Notes under the pieces: model-generated | Databases searched by the model: none | What the model was told of the DNA's origin: nothing | Seen by the model: only the letters and a program-made list of their open reading frames with translations | In this document: in pieces, positions 33,620 to 42,382 of the stretch | How the letters are laid out: each line of letters opens with the position of its first letter | Numbering within the stretch: position 1 is the first letter of the stretch | Origin: VRUE01 sp963706605 | GTDB taxonomy: Bacteria; Actinomycetota; Thermoleophilia; Solirubrobacterales; 70-9 | Direction: 5' to 3' | Assembly: GCA_963706605.1 (NCBI GenBank) | Contig: OY970165.1 | Span: forward strand, 2,170,001-2,234,000 | Length of the DNA: 64,000 bases | Program-made: the position numbers and the translations under genes

Positions 33620-34864
33620 TCAGGAATGAGAGCGGGTGCGCGCTAGTTTCTCGACCAGTTGCGCACCCCTCTCAGCGCCGTCGTGGCCTCGCGACCAGGC
33701 GGCCAGCTCGGCGGCACGGGCGGCGAAGGATGGGTCGGCGAGGATGCGGCGGGCGGCCCAGCGCAGGGGGGAGGGGTGGCAGAGGCGCCAGGGCAATGAG
33801 AGGCCGACCTTTGCCCAGTTGACGCGCATCGCGGTCTCACTCATGTCGCCGATGATCGGGCTGATCAGCACCGGCGTACCCGCGCCGAGCGCTCGGGCGA
33901 CGGTGCCGTGACCGCCGTGTGAGATCACCAGCGAGGCCGCCGGCATCACCTGGCTGTAGCTGAGCCAGTCGACGAGGATCGCGTTGTCCGGAACCTCGAT
34001 CGGGCTCTGCGGCACGACTCGGTTGGTCGTCGCCACCACCCGCACCGGCTCCTCTGCAAACGCCCTCAGCGCCGTGCGCACCAGGTGGTTGCCCGAATCG
34101 TGCGCGGTGCTCGGTGCGACCAGGACAAGTGGGTCCTCGCCGGCCGGCAGCTCGATCTCCGGGTGAGGGATTTCGAAGGTCATCGGCCCGGTCACCTCGA
34201 CCCCCGCCGGCCAGCGGCGCGGGTACTCGAGTTGCGGGAAGGTTCCGACCAGCGCCAGGTCAGAGCTGATCCCGCCGTGGAAGCGCTCCGTGGGGGGCAG
34301 TCCCAACCGCGCCCGTTGCCGGTTGAGGTCGGCGCGGCCCTGCTCGAGGCCGACGTTCAGCGCTCGCTGTCCCGATCGCCAGACGGCTCGTCCGAGCGGC
34401 GTGCGCGGTGGCTGCAGGCCAATGGCGAAGAAAGGAAGGCCGGGCTCGACCGCCGGATAGATGTGGGGGATGAGGGTCGCCAGCGGCACCCCCGCCGCCT
34501 CGGCTGCGAGCGCCGGCGCCAGCGTGAGGATGTCGCTGACCACGGCATGGGGTTGCATCTCCTCCAGTAGCGGCAGCAGCGCCCGTGCCGCCTCGGCCGC
34601 GTGGGCGCCCTCCGCGGAGTCGGGGTCGGGCGGCGGGAACATCCTGTATTCCTCGGCCGCGGCAAAGCCCAGCCCCGCTCCCTCCACCGCGGCCCGCCGC
34701 TCCTCCCAGGTCTCGATCGTCACCGCGTGGCCGCGTCCAGCCAGCGCCCGCCCCAAGGCGATCGCCGGGAAAACATGGCCTGGATCGCCGAATGCGGCGA
34801 CCAGGAACCGACTAGGGGGTATCGAGTCCCTCGCTTGGTCGGTTGAAGACAATCTCGGGAACAT
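33620..34864 (-). CDS. GT1-family (MGT-like) glycosyltransferase
   Basis: 414 residues. The N-terminus FLVAAFGDPGHVFPAIALGRALAGRGHAVTIETWE and the C-terminal nucleotide-sugar motif ISHGGHGTVARALGAGTPVLISP are typical of macrolide/flavonoid-type glucosyltransferases. Target unknown. The only ATG lies inside the SDR gene upstream, a 53-nt overlap, so the true start may be a non-standard codon nearer FLVAAFG. It converges on tRNA-Asn and lies in an operon with the SDR gene. Confidence 0.8.
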   Translation of the reverse strand: MFPRLSSTDQARDSIPPSRFLVAAFGDPGHVFPAIALGRALAGRGHAVTIETWEERRAAVEGAGLGFAAAEEYRMFPPPDPDSAEGAHAAEAARALLPLLEEMQPHAVVSDILTLAPALAAEAAGVPLATLIPHIYPAVEPGLPFFAIGLQPPRTPLGRAVWRSGQRALNVGLEQGRADLNRQRARLGLPPTERFHGGISSDLALVGTFPQLEYPRRWPAGVEVTGPMTFEIPHPEIELPAGEDPLVLVAPSTAHDSGNHLVRTALRAFAEEPVRVVATTNRVVPQSPIEVPDNAILVDWLSYSQVMPAASLVISHGGHGTVARALGAGTPVLISPIIGDMSETAMRVNWAKVGLSLPWRLCHPSPLRWAARRILADPSFAARAAELAAWSRGHDGAERGAQLVEKLARTRSHS

Positions 34865-35543
34865 GGCAGTTGGGGGAGGTGTGGAGCAGGAAACGGACCG
34901 CCTCGCCGATGTCCTCCGGCCGGATCATCTCCTCACCGGGGACCTGGCTCTTGGCGAACTCGGTCATCGGAGTGTCGACGAAGCCCGGCGCCAGCGCCGT
35001 GCACTGGATGCCGGCGCCGCCGACCTCGCGGTGCGTCGACTGGGTGAAGTTGATCACCGCGCCCTTGGTCGCGGCGTAGACGGAGAGCCATGCCTGCCCG
35101 CCTTTTCCGGCAATCGAGGCGGTGTTGACGATCAGCGCCTTGCCATGCTCGGCGCCGGCCTCGCGCAGCATCGGCAGGCCCTCGCGGGTGCCGATGATCA
35201 GCGCCCGCAGGTTGACCGCGAGCTGCATGTCGAGGAATTTGGTCTGGATCTCCTCCATCGGGGCGCCGATGCCAACCCCGGCGTTGTTGACCAGCACGTC
35301 GAGGCGCCCGTAGGTCTCGCGGTGCTTGGCAAATACGCCGACCACGTCCTCCTCGTCGGTCATGTTGGCGGCGACGCTCTGGACGGCCGGGGCGGTGGCA
35401 CGCAGATCCTCCGCCGCGCCCTCCAGCTTCTCCGCTCGCCGTGCCGAGACGGTCAGCGCAAATCCCTCTTCGCCAAGCGTGCGGGCGATGGCCAGGCCGA
35501 TCCCGCTCGAGGCCCCCGTGATCAGTGCTGCCCTATCCGCCAA
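34812..35543 (-). CDS. Short-chain dehydrogenase/reductase
   Basis: 243 residues from TTG at 35543, which has AGGGGGAGA at good spacing. Cofactor motif ALITGASSGIGLAIA, then VLVNNAGVGIG, catalytic S in NTASIAGKGG and YAATK with Tyr and Lys. Classical SDR, NAD(P)-dependent, substrate unknown. The reverse-strand frame extends much further upstream but that part has no SDR similarity. Confidence 0.85.
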   Translation of the reverse strand: MADRAALITGASSGIGLAIARTLGEEGFALTVSARRAEKLEGAAEDLRATAPAVQSVAANMTDEEDVVGVFAKHRETYGRLDVLVNNAGVGIGAPMEEIQTKFLDMQLAVNLRALIIGTREGLPMLREAGAEHGKALIVNTASIAGKGGQAWLSVYAATKGAVINFTQSTHREVGGAGIQCTALAPGFVDTPMTEFAKSQVPGEEMIRPEDIGEAVRFLLHTSPNCHVPEIVFNRPSEGLDTP

Positions 35544-35640
35544 GTCTCCCCCTTCGTGCTCGTCTTCGTCAGGGTTCACCTTATATGTCGCCTGGGTGCG
35601 GCGTTTGCAGGACGGATGCGCATGTCCGCAGCCGAATAAC

Positions 35641-36732
35641 ATGGCCGCGATGCCTCTGTGCAGAGCCACCAGCGCTTTCGTTTGCCTGCTCGCGGCCGCC
35701 GCCCTCGCGGCCGGTTGCGGCAGTTCCGACTCGTCCACCTCTTCGGGCACCGCTGCGAGCAAGCCGGCGCCGCCGAAGAGCGAGTTCCCGAAGGCGGAAG
35801 GCAGGACGCTGCGCGAAATCGTGAAAGCGGCTGACTCGCATTCCGAACTCGTCGTCTCGCCGGCCGCGCTCGCTTTCTACAAAGGGGTGAACCGCTTCCC
35901 GTTCGGGATCTTCCACCCGGATCGCACCCAGGTCGACGGCGCCCAGGTGGCCCTCTACGTCGCCAGGGTTCCGCAGGCCACGCCGGCGGGCCGCAAAACC
36001 GCGAAGGACGAAGGGGGCGAAGAAAAGAAGGGTGCCGCCGCGAGGGCACGCACCGAAGCGCTCGAAGCGCCGGCGACGGGACCGTATCGGGCGGCGATCG
36101 AAAGCCTTGCCACTGAGCCCGCCTTCCGCGCCCAGACTACGAGCAGCGACCCCAATGCCGCCACGCTCGTCTATACGACTGACGTCAACTTTCCCAGCGA
36201 TGGCGAGTGGCGTGTCGCGGCCCTGATCAAGCAGGGCGATGAAATCGCCGCGTCGCTGCTGCCGAGCGCCACCGTCGGCGAATACAAGGGTGTGCCGCAG
36301 GTCGGGCAGAAGGCGCCGCTGATCCACACTCCGACTCCTTCTGACGTTGGCGGGGACCTCTCCAAAATCACCACCCGCATCCCGCCGGACACTCAGAACC
36401 GGGTCGACTACGCGGACGTTCTGGGCAAGGAACCGATCTTCCTCTTGTTTGCGACCCCCCAGTTCTGCCAGAGTCGGGTATGCGGCCCGGTCGTCGATGT
36501 GGCCGAGCAGGTCAAGGAGCAATACGGCGACAAGGCTGCGTTCATCCATATGGAGATCTACAAGGACAACGATCCGAGCAAGGGCGTTCGGCCGCAGGTG
36601 AAGGCGTTCCACCTGCCGAGCGAGCCATGGCTCTTCGCGATCGACCGTCAGGGAGTGATCCGGGCCGTGATCGAGGGGGCCTTTGGGGTCGAAGAACTGA
36701 CCAGGGTCGTGAAAGAGGTGAGCGGGGAATGA
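35641..36732 (+). CDS. Lipoprotein with thioredoxin-like domain
   Basis: 363 residues. A lipobox is visible in LLAAAALAAGCGSS, followed by a Ser/Thr/Pro linker. The C-terminal third is thioredoxin-like: EPIFLLFATPQFCQSRVCGPVVDV with two Cys separated by four residues rather than the usual two, then FIHMEIYKDN and PWLFAIDRQGVIRAVIEGAF. It probably acts outside the membrane in redox or metal handling. The spaced Cys pair resembles SCO/redoxin-type proteins more than true thioredoxin. Confidence 0.75.
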   Translation: MAAMPLCRATSAFVCLLAAAALAAGCGSSDSSTSSGTAASKPAPPKSEFPKAEGRTLREIVKAADSHSELVVSPAALAFYKGVNRFPFGIFHPDRTQVDGAQVALYVARVPQATPAGRKTAKDEGGEEKKGAAARARTEALEAPATGPYRAAIESLATEPAFRAQTTSSDPNAATLVYTTDVNFPSDGEWRVAALIKQGDEIAASLLPSATVGEYKGVPQVGQKAPLIHTPTPSDVGGDLSKITTRIPPDTQNRVDYADVLGKEPIFLLFATPQFCQSRVCGPVVDVAEQVKEQYGDKAAFIHMEIYKDNDPSKGVRPQVKAFHLPSEPWLFAIDRQGVIRAVIEGAFGVEELTRVVKEVSGE

Positions 36733-37094
36733 GCGAGAAAACCGCGCCCGATCCAGAGCTGCTGAAGTCGTTTGCCGAGGAGGCGCGGCGGCGCTGCGAC
36801 GTGATCGCGGCCGGGCTCGCAACCGAGACCGAAGACTTCGAGACGCTGCGGGCGGAAGCCCATGCGCTGAAGGGGACGGCGGGTGTGGTCGGTCTGCGCC
36901 GCCTGGCCGAGCTCGCCGGCCTGATGGAATCCGACCTCGCCGAAGCAAAGAAGACCGGCGTTCTCCGCGGCGGCCGCTCTCACCAGATCGCCGACGCCGC
37001 CAAGGCTCTCTCCGAAGGCGCCAACGCCGCCGCCGACGGCAAAGAGGAGCCCCCCGACGTAGGCCGCTCCCTCGCCCAGCTCTTCAGCGCCTGA
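36729..37094 (+). CDS. Histidine phosphotransfer (HPt) domain protein
   Basis: 121 residues. FETLRAEAHALKGTAGVVGLRRLAELAGLMESDLAEAKK is an HPt helix bundle with the phospho-acceptor His at 45. Such stand-alone proteins pass phosphate between response regulators and kinases. Its ATG overlaps the stop of the lipoprotein gene (ATGA), so the two are co-translated. No kinase is nearby. Confidence 0.8.
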   Translation: MSEKTAPDPELLKSFAEEARRRCDVIAAGLATETEDFETLRAEAHALKGTAGVVGLRRLAELAGLMESDLAEAKKTGVLRGGRSHQIADAAKALSEGANAAADGKEEPPDVGRSLAQLFSA

Positions 37095-37135
37095 CCGACA
37101 CCAATCCGCCCGCAGCACGCTACCCTCGCCCCCCT

Positions 37136-37209
<74 letters not shown>

Positions 37210-37291
37210 TCCCCAGTGGGCCGCCTCTCTGCGTCGGCAAAGTAGACTCGCTAAGTACCGAGATGAAGATCGCGGGATGTGGGGGAGATCG

Positions 37292-38650
37292 ATGATGTTC
37301 GGGGGAGGCACGGATCCCTTGCGTACGCATGCACCTCACTCGTGGTTTCTGCGCCTGACCATTGCCGGCTGCTTGGCGGCGGGTTTGGTCGCGCCGCCCG
37401 CGGGCGCTGCGCCAGGCTGGTCGCGCCCGATGAATGTCTCCGGGGTTATGAGCATTGGCGAAGAATCCCCGTCGGTGGATGTGGATTCCAGAGGCAATGC
37501 GACCGTCGTGTGGCGGCGATACCGCGGCGGAAAACTCATCTACGAGAGCGCGGTGCGGCAAGCCGGCGGACCTTGGTCCACTCCATCCCGTTTCTTTGGC
37601 GGTTTGGAAGATGCGTATGGATTGCAGATCGCCGTCGATCCCCTGGGCAACGAGACGGCCATCTGGGGGCGCCGTGTGGGTCGCTCCTGGGTCGTCCAGA
37701 GCGCGACCCGCTCAGTCGGAGGGAGCTGGTCGGCGCCGGTCACCCTCTCCGCAGCTGGCGCGGGTTCAGCGCTCGTAGCGGCCGGCCCTGAAGGCAACGC
37801 GACTGCGGTCTGGCTCTTGGAACGGGAGGAAGGTTGGCGCTCGGTCGTCCAAAGCGCGACCCGGTCGGCTGGAGGGACCTGGTCGGCACCGGTGACCCTG
37901 TCTCCACCGAGAAAGGCCGCCCAATTTCTCCAAATCGCACTTGACCCCCAGGGCGGCGCAACTGCGGTCTGGAGAGAGGAATACAGCGGTGCAATTGAAA
38001 GCTCGACCCGCACATCCGGAGGGATCTGGTCGGCGCCGGTCGCACTCTCTGCCAATGGAGTAGTTGGCGGTTGGCCCCAGGTGGCTGTGGATTCCCAGGG
38101 CAACGCGACGGCGGTCTGGGCAGGCAGTGCGTCCAATAGCCGTCGGATCCAAACTGCGACCCGCCCGGCCGGTGGGACCTGGTCGGCGCCGGTCAGCATC
38201 TCCAAGGCGGGGCACCGCCACGTACAGGACCCGCAGATCGCGGTCAGCCCCCAGGGCGAGGCGACCGCGATCTGGCAACGTTCCAACGGTAGTTATCTCG
38301 TCGTCCAGGGCGCGACCCGCCCGGCCGGAGGGGGCTGGTCGAGGCCGGTCGACATCACTACCGGTGACGGACGGGGTGGGCAGCATCTGCGGCTGGTGGT
38401 GGATTCCTGGGGCAACGCGACCGCGATCTGGGAGGGCTACGACACCCGCCCCGGCCCCAACTTCGCCATCCAGGCGGCGAAGCATCCGCCTGGAGGTGCC
38501 TGGTCGCAGCCCGCCGATATCTCCCGTTGGACGAAGAGCCTTGGCGAACCGCAGATTGCTGTCGATCCGCAGGGCAGATCAACCGCAATCTGGGTAATCG
38601 GCACTAAGGGCGGCGCGGTCATCCAATCTGCCACCTCGGTCAGGAGGTAG
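37292..38650 (+). CDS. Secreted repeat protein, cassette 1
   Basis: 452 residues. A signal peptide (FLRLTIAGCLAAGLVAPPAGAA) leads into eight repeats of about 50 residues with the core QIAVDPQGNATAVW followed by SATRPAGGTWSAPVTLS, a pattern expected to form a beta-propeller or similar exported repeat fold. Start chosen at ATG 37292 because GGGGGAG lies 5 nt upstream. Proteins of this kind are frequent in Thermoleophilia; function unknown, perhaps adhesion or polymer binding. It is the only gene of its cassette. Confidence 0.75.
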   Translation: MMFGGGTDPLRTHAPHSWFLRLTIAGCLAAGLVAPPAGAAPGWSRPMNVSGVMSIGEESPSVDVDSRGNATVVWRRYRGGKLIYESAVRQAGGPWSTPSRFFGGLEDAYGLQIAVDPLGNETAIWGRRVGRSWVVQSATRSVGGSWSAPVTLSAAGAGSALVAAGPEGNATAVWLLEREEGWRSVVQSATRSAGGTWSAPVTLSPPRKAAQFLQIALDPQGGATAVWREEYSGAIESSTRTSGGIWSAPVALSANGVVGGWPQVAVDSQGNATAVWAGSASNSRRIQTATRPAGGTWSAPVSISKAGHRHVQDPQIAVSPQGEATAIWQRSNGSYLVVQGATRPAGGGWSRPVDITTGDGRGGQHLRLVVDSWGNATAIWEGYDTRPGPNFAIQAAKHPPGGAWSQPADISRWTKSLGEPQIAVDPQGRSTAIWVIGTKGGAVIQSATSVRR

Positions 38651-38753
38651 AGCGCACGCTGCTCGCTTCACCCGTCCGGGGTCGGGCCTTGATCACGGTG
38701 CGCTGAGCGTATGAAATCGCCGAGGCAAATCTGTGGTCTGAAGACACCGGAAC

Positions 38754-38901
38754 TTGGTCCCGAAATTGGTCCCCGACTCCACCGAACTGAGCCGAACTCC
38801 TTGGACCTGATTCGCCATATCAGGCCAGATTCGGCTCTATGGAAGGTTTCCGGCGCGACTCATAATCCGTGGAGCGCAGGTTCGAGTCCTGCCCGCCCCA
38901 T
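38754..38901 (+). repeat. Cassette right end R1: arm pair and tRNA 3' copy
   Basis: TTGGTCCC at 38754 and 38766, a spacer with CCAGATTCGGCTCTATGG, and 38857-38901 identical over 45 nt to tRNA positions 37166-37210. The remainder of 38651-39014 is otherwise without gene. Confidence 0.8.
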
Positions 38902-39014
38902 GAAGAAATCCGCTTCATCTTGCCAATACGCTGGATTCATGGGGCGCCGGTGCTTGCAGTGGTAATGGTTTGCGGGGTGGCCCGCAAAACCCATTGGAAC
39001 TCAAAGGGATCTCT

Positions 39015-40115
39015 GTGATCCGCGGTGTGCTCCGGCTGGGGCTGGCCCTGTCAATCGCGCTTGCCGTCAGCGCGACTTTCTCGGTTGCGGCGGTCCCAGA
39101 CGGCCCGCGGCTCGCGATCATCAGGGCCTTCCCTTACCCCAAGAGTCTGACTGAAATCGCAACCGTCAACGCGGTGGGTGGTGCGCTCCAGACGGTGACG
39201 AAGGACGAAGGCCCCCAGACCGTCGGGATAGTCGGCTCTCACCCGGCCTTCTCGCCCGACGGCAGCCTTATTGCCTTCGCCGGCTCCGCCGTCGAGGCAG
39301 GCGGAGAAGTAAGCCCAGTGGTTTCGGTGGTCGGTGCGGACGGGACCGGGTTGCGGACGCTGAGGGGCACCTTTCCAACCGAAGCGGAGCCCATCTTCGC
39401 ACCGGACGGCCACACGATTGCCTTCGCCACCCTGAAGGTCGTCAACGGTCCTCTCGAGCGGCTCGGGAGGGCTCTGAGCAGAAATGGAGCTTACGTCCTC
39501 CTGGGAATCCGGTCGGTGGATATCGAAGATGGCTCCCAGCGAATGGTGACCCCCTGGCGCCCATGGGGCCAGGGCGCTGTCCTGTACCCGTCCTCCTACT
39601 CGCCCGACGGATCGACCCTGGCCGTCACCGCTTGGCCTTTCAACGACTCCCCGAGGGCGAGGGCCGTCGCCGTTCGTCTCGACGGCAGCGGTTCGACCCT
39701 GCTCGCCAAAAATGCAGAGGAGCCGGTCTATTCACCCGATGGGTCGCGGATCGCCTTCGTTCGAGTGCATACCCATGTCAAACATCTTCCGGACCGCCGC
39801 AAGCGCACGATCATTCGCAAAGATCTCTACGTCATGCGCGTGGACGGCTCGGGCCTCGCCCGACTCACCCGCAGTCCCCGCCTGCTTGAGGAGTGGCCGA
39901 GTTGGGACCCATCGGGCAAGAGGATCGCCTTCAACAGCTATCGGCCGGGACCCGGACTCCTCCGTCTGCCAACCGACACGTCCGTAATGCAGGTCAACGC
40001 CGACGGGACCTGCCTGACGAAGGTGCTGGCTTCTCGTTTTCGCGAGAGCCTCGGCGGTGCCGCCTGGCAGCCGGGCCCGGGCCGTGGGGCAGGCCCGATT
40101 GAGTGCGGCGGATAA
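39015..40115 (+). CDS. Exported PD40/TolB-like beta-propeller protein, cassette 2
   Basis: 366 residues from GTG 39015 with AAAGGGA upstream. A signal peptide (VLRLGLALSIALAVSATFSVAA) is followed by repeated blades with HPAFSPDGSLIAFAG, EPIFAPDGHTIAFAT, SSYSPDGSTLAVTA, EPVYSPDGSRIAFVR and WPSWDPSGKRIAFNS, the WD40-like PD40 motif. Such propellers bind partners in the cell envelope; no specific role can be given. An in-frame TTG 45 nt upstream would place extra residues before the signal peptide. Confidence 0.8.
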   Translation: MIRGVLRLGLALSIALAVSATFSVAAVPDGPRLAIIRAFPYPKSLTEIATVNAVGGALQTVTKDEGPQTVGIVGSHPAFSPDGSLIAFAGSAVEAGGEVSPVVSVVGADGTGLRTLRGTFPTEAEPIFAPDGHTIAFATLKVVNGPLERLGRALSRNGAYVLLGIRSVDIEDGSQRMVTPWRPWGQGAVLYPSSYSPDGSTLAVTAWPFNDSPRARAVAVRLDGSGSTLLAKNAEEPVYSPDGSRIAFVRVHTHVKHLPDRRKRTIIRKDLYVMRVDGSGLARLTRSPRLLEEWPSWDPSGKRIAFNSYRPGPGLLRLPTDTSVMQVNADGTCLTKVLASRFRESLGGAAWQPGPGRGAGPIECGG

Positions 40116-40157
40116 CCGCGACGCCACCAGCTGCCCCAAGCTTTTTCTCGCGGAAAT

Positions 40158-40305
40158 TTGGTCCCGAAATTGGTCCCCGACTCCACCAAACTCAGCCGAA
40201 CTCCTTGGACGTAATTCGCTCTAACGAGCCAGATTCGGCTCTATAGACGGGTTCCGGCGCGACTCATAATCCGTGGAGCGCAGGTTCGAGTCCTGCCCGC
40301 CCCAT
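40158..40305 (+). repeat. Cassette right end R2: arm pair and tRNA 3' copy
   Basis: TTGGTCCC at 40158 and 40170; 40261-40305 is identical to the 45-nt tRNA part. The distance from arm to copy is 103 bp, as at R1. Confidence 0.8.
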
Positions 40306-40325
40306 ACGACGAGGAAGAAGGGCAC

Positions 40326-40541
40326 TCAGGCGGTGATGATCTCGTGACCGTCGGGGAAGAAAATTGCGACTGGCCGATGCTCCGCCACTGCTTCGGCGAG
40401 GATCGAGCTGAAGCCCTCCTGGTCGGCGGCGATAAAAATGGTTCCCTCGGGATAGCGATCAGGATCGAGCACGGCTTCGATCAGTCGCTCGTTTGCGACT
40501 TCTCCGGCCCGAGTGAATTTGCTGCGCTGTAGCTCTTCCAT
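40326..40541 (-). CDS. Small protein with PDGHEII motif, cassette 3
   Basis: 71 residues: FTRAGEVANERLIEAVLDPDRYPEGTIFIAADQEGFSSILAEAVAEHRPVAIFFPDGHEIITA. The second half resembles the gene at 40969 of the same cassette (AHFISADNPHQGEMATRALFDGDPVVIVYLDGHELL), so they look like distant paralogues in opposite orientation. Family not recognised. Confidence 0.6.
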   Translation of the reverse strand: MEELQRSKFTRAGEVANERLIEAVLDPDRYPEGTIFIAADQEGFSSILAEAVAEHRPVAIFFPDGHEIITA

Positions 40542-40654
40542 GATCCCGCGATTTGTTTCCAGTGGTTGATCAACAATGGCGTGCTTCTCATCACCTTTGA
40601 TGGTAGAGGGCTCATTGCCCCATTTCGCGCCGGAGGTTTTGAAAGCCTCTGTCT

Positions 40655-40972
40655 GTGGTCCCGAAAGAGCGAGAGATTTTCATCGACGTGGAGCCGGACA
40701 TCCGAATCCGGTACCGCCGCAGCGAGCCTCCGCCGCCGGTGTCCTACGCGATTGTGCTGGAGAGCCTCGAGGACGGCGAGTGGACGACCGTGCGGCTTTG
40801 GGACAACGCCGATGTAGTCGACGAGCACCACGAGCACGAGTACACGCGGGCTGGCGGAAAGCAGGCGCCGGACATTCTGTATTTCAGCTCCTCCAACGAG
40901 GCGATGGCGGCGGCAATCAGGAAAGCCAAGACGGGGGCTCCGGCGATCGTGAGACAATGGCGAGAGTCATGA
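40655..40972 (+). CDS. DUF7718-like protein, cassette 3
   Basis: 105 residues: VPKEREIFIDVEPDIRIRYRRSEPPPPVSYAIVLESLEDGEWTTVRLWDNADVVDEHHEHEYTRAGGKQ. The text matches my knowledge of DUF7718, found in accessory DNA and often next to a small regulator-like gene; function unknown. Start GTG; its stop overlaps the next ATG. The family assignment should be checked by profile search. Confidence 0.6.
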   Translation: MVPKEREIFIDVEPDIRIRYRRSEPPPPVSYAIVLESLEDGEWTTVRLWDNADVVDEHHEHEYTRAGGKQAPDILYFSSSNEAMAAAIRKAKTGAPAIVRQWRES

Positions 40973-41322
40973 GTCACGACGCCGACATCGATCCCGCAAC
41001 TGAGAGGGTCCTCGCTGGTATCGAAGATGAAGACATGGCCGCTCGCTACCCCAATCGAGCGCACTTCATCTCGGCCGACAATCCCCATCAAGGGGAGATG
41101 GCGACCCGTGCGTTGTTCGACGGCGATCCCGTCGTGATCGTCTACCTCGACGGACACGAGCTGCTCGTCCAGCCTGAGCAGGCACATGGCTTCGCACGAT
41201 GGTCGCGCGCTGCTGCGGCGCTCCTGCTTCGCTTCAAGCGCCTCGACCAGGGCACTTTGCAGCTTCCCCCTCGCGCTCATATCGAGGCCCGCGACTCGGG
41301 CGGCCATCCAATCGCGGCGTAG
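40969..41322 (+). CDS. Partner protein of the DUF7718-like gene
   Basis: 117 residues with RVLAGIEDEDMAARYPNRAHFISADNPHQGEMATRALFDGDPVVIVYLDGHELLVQPEQ and a helical C-terminus. The ATG overlaps the stop of the DUF7718-like gene (ATGA), so the two are translated together. Related in part to the reverse-strand protein at 40326. A toxin-antitoxin or DNA-binding role is speculative. Confidence 0.55.
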   Translation: MSHDADIDPATERVLAGIEDEDMAARYPNRAHFISADNPHQGEMATRALFDGDPVVIVYLDGHELLVQPEQAHGFARWSRAAAALLLRFKRLDQGTLQLPPRAHIEARDSGGHPIAA

Positions 41323-41342
41323 TCCGTCGAATAGGCCTTAAC

Positions 41343-41379
41343 GGGCCAGATTCGGCTCTCTGGACGGTTCCGGCGCGAC
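41343..41379 (+). repeat. Truncated cassette right end R3
   Basis: GGGCCAGATTCGGCTCTCTGG and the following TTCCGGCGCGAC match the spacer of the other right ends, but the TTGGTCCC pair upstream and the tRNA copy beyond GAC are both missing. Confidence 0.55.
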
Positions 41380-41407
41380 GGGGATCAACCCCAGCGGCTG
41401 GAATGAA

Positions 41408-42164
41408 TTACCGTCGGGCTTCGAGCCAGTCGGCCGCTCGATGAAGCAGGGCTGGAATGCCTCGCGTCGACGTCTGCGGCTCCTGCCGAACAACGTGCAG
41501 TCGCGTGGGGTGAATTCCGCGCTGGGTGAGGAGCAGGGTCAGCGACTTGCCCCACAGGCGCCCGAAGCGTCGAAGCGTTTCTTCGATCAGCGCGGAACGC
41601 CTTTCAAGCGCCTGTTCGCCTGCCGGCTCGTTGGGGTCGCCGAAAACCGCCCTCGTGAGCGCCGCCTCCGGGAACTCGATGACCATTTTTTCGTCGCCCT
41701 GGAAGAGCCCGATCTGCGCGACTTCCTCGCCAGCGTCTTCGAGGGTCTTGCGCAGCTCGTCGTCGTCCACTGAGGCAAGGTGGATCGTCCGCTGTCGCTC
41801 GACGTAAAAGAGTTTTTCGACTGGCGTTTTCTCCCTGCTGCCGAGCTTCTTTGTGAGCATTTCTACGAGCCAGTCAGCATCTTCCGTAGCCCCGGCCTCC
41901 GCGACGAAGTGTCGAATCTCCCTCGTAATCACGGATCGCTGCGATGGCGCGCCACGAGTCCACGAGCCGGGCGGCAAGGTGTCGCTGTAGGTACAGGCTG
42001 TGCGCGACGGAGGTGTCCTCGCCGAACAGGTTGGCCTTAAAGCGGCTCTCCATGTTCCCCAGATCGGCAACCGTCTCTGAAAGCAGGAAAACAAAGCGGT
42101 CGATCCGGTTGTCGGGGTCGAACACGTCGCGCAGTTTGAGGCCGCCGTCGGGAGACGTAGGCAT
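41408..42164 (-). pseudogene. Frameshifted helical protein gene, cassette 4
   Basis: The N-terminal frame from 42164 (TSPDGGLKLRDVFDPDNRIDRFVFLLSETVADLGNMESRF to WRAIAAIRDYE) ends in a nonsense tail, while another reverse frame continues EIRHFVAEAGATEDADWLVEMLTKKLG to the stop at 41408. Removing one base of the CCC at 41920-41922 joins them smoothly as RDYEEIRHF. The joined protein would have about 251 residues, mostly helical, no recognised family. It may be a recent mutation, a sequencing error or, less likely, a programmed frameshift. Confidence 0.65.
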
Positions 42165-42208
42165 GGGGGAAGGCTAACGGTCGTTGAAGGAGATACTTAA
42201 GGCTTTTT

Positions 42209-42356
42209 TTGGTCCCGAAATTGGTCCCCGACTCCACCGAACTCAGCCGAACTCCTTGGACGTGATTGGCTCTATCAGGCCAGATTCGACTCTATGAACG
42301 GGTTCCGGCTCGACTCATAATCCGTCGGTCGAAGGTTCGAGTCCTTCCCGCCCCAT
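42209..42356 (+). repeat. Cassette right end R4: variant tRNA 3' copy
   Basis: TTGGTCCC at 42209 and 42221, distance 103 bp to the copy at 42312-42356. The copy has 40 of 45 bases as in the tRNA; the changes in the T-stem (GAAGG against CCTTC) are compensatory. Right before it is a T-run at 42204-42210. Confidence 0.75.
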
Positions 42357-42382
42357 AGCCTGCTGACACTTCGTCTTCGCGG

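Noticed and set aside
37755..38560. CRISPR-like array in the spaced repeats of the secreted protein gene
   Set aside because: The repeats are coding, about 150 bp apart, imperfect and in frame with the protein repeats.
38857..42356. tRNA-like sequences at 38857, 40261 and 42312 as real tRNA genes
   Set aside because: Only the 3' 45 nt are present; the acceptor 5' strand and D-arm are missing, so no cloverleaf can form.
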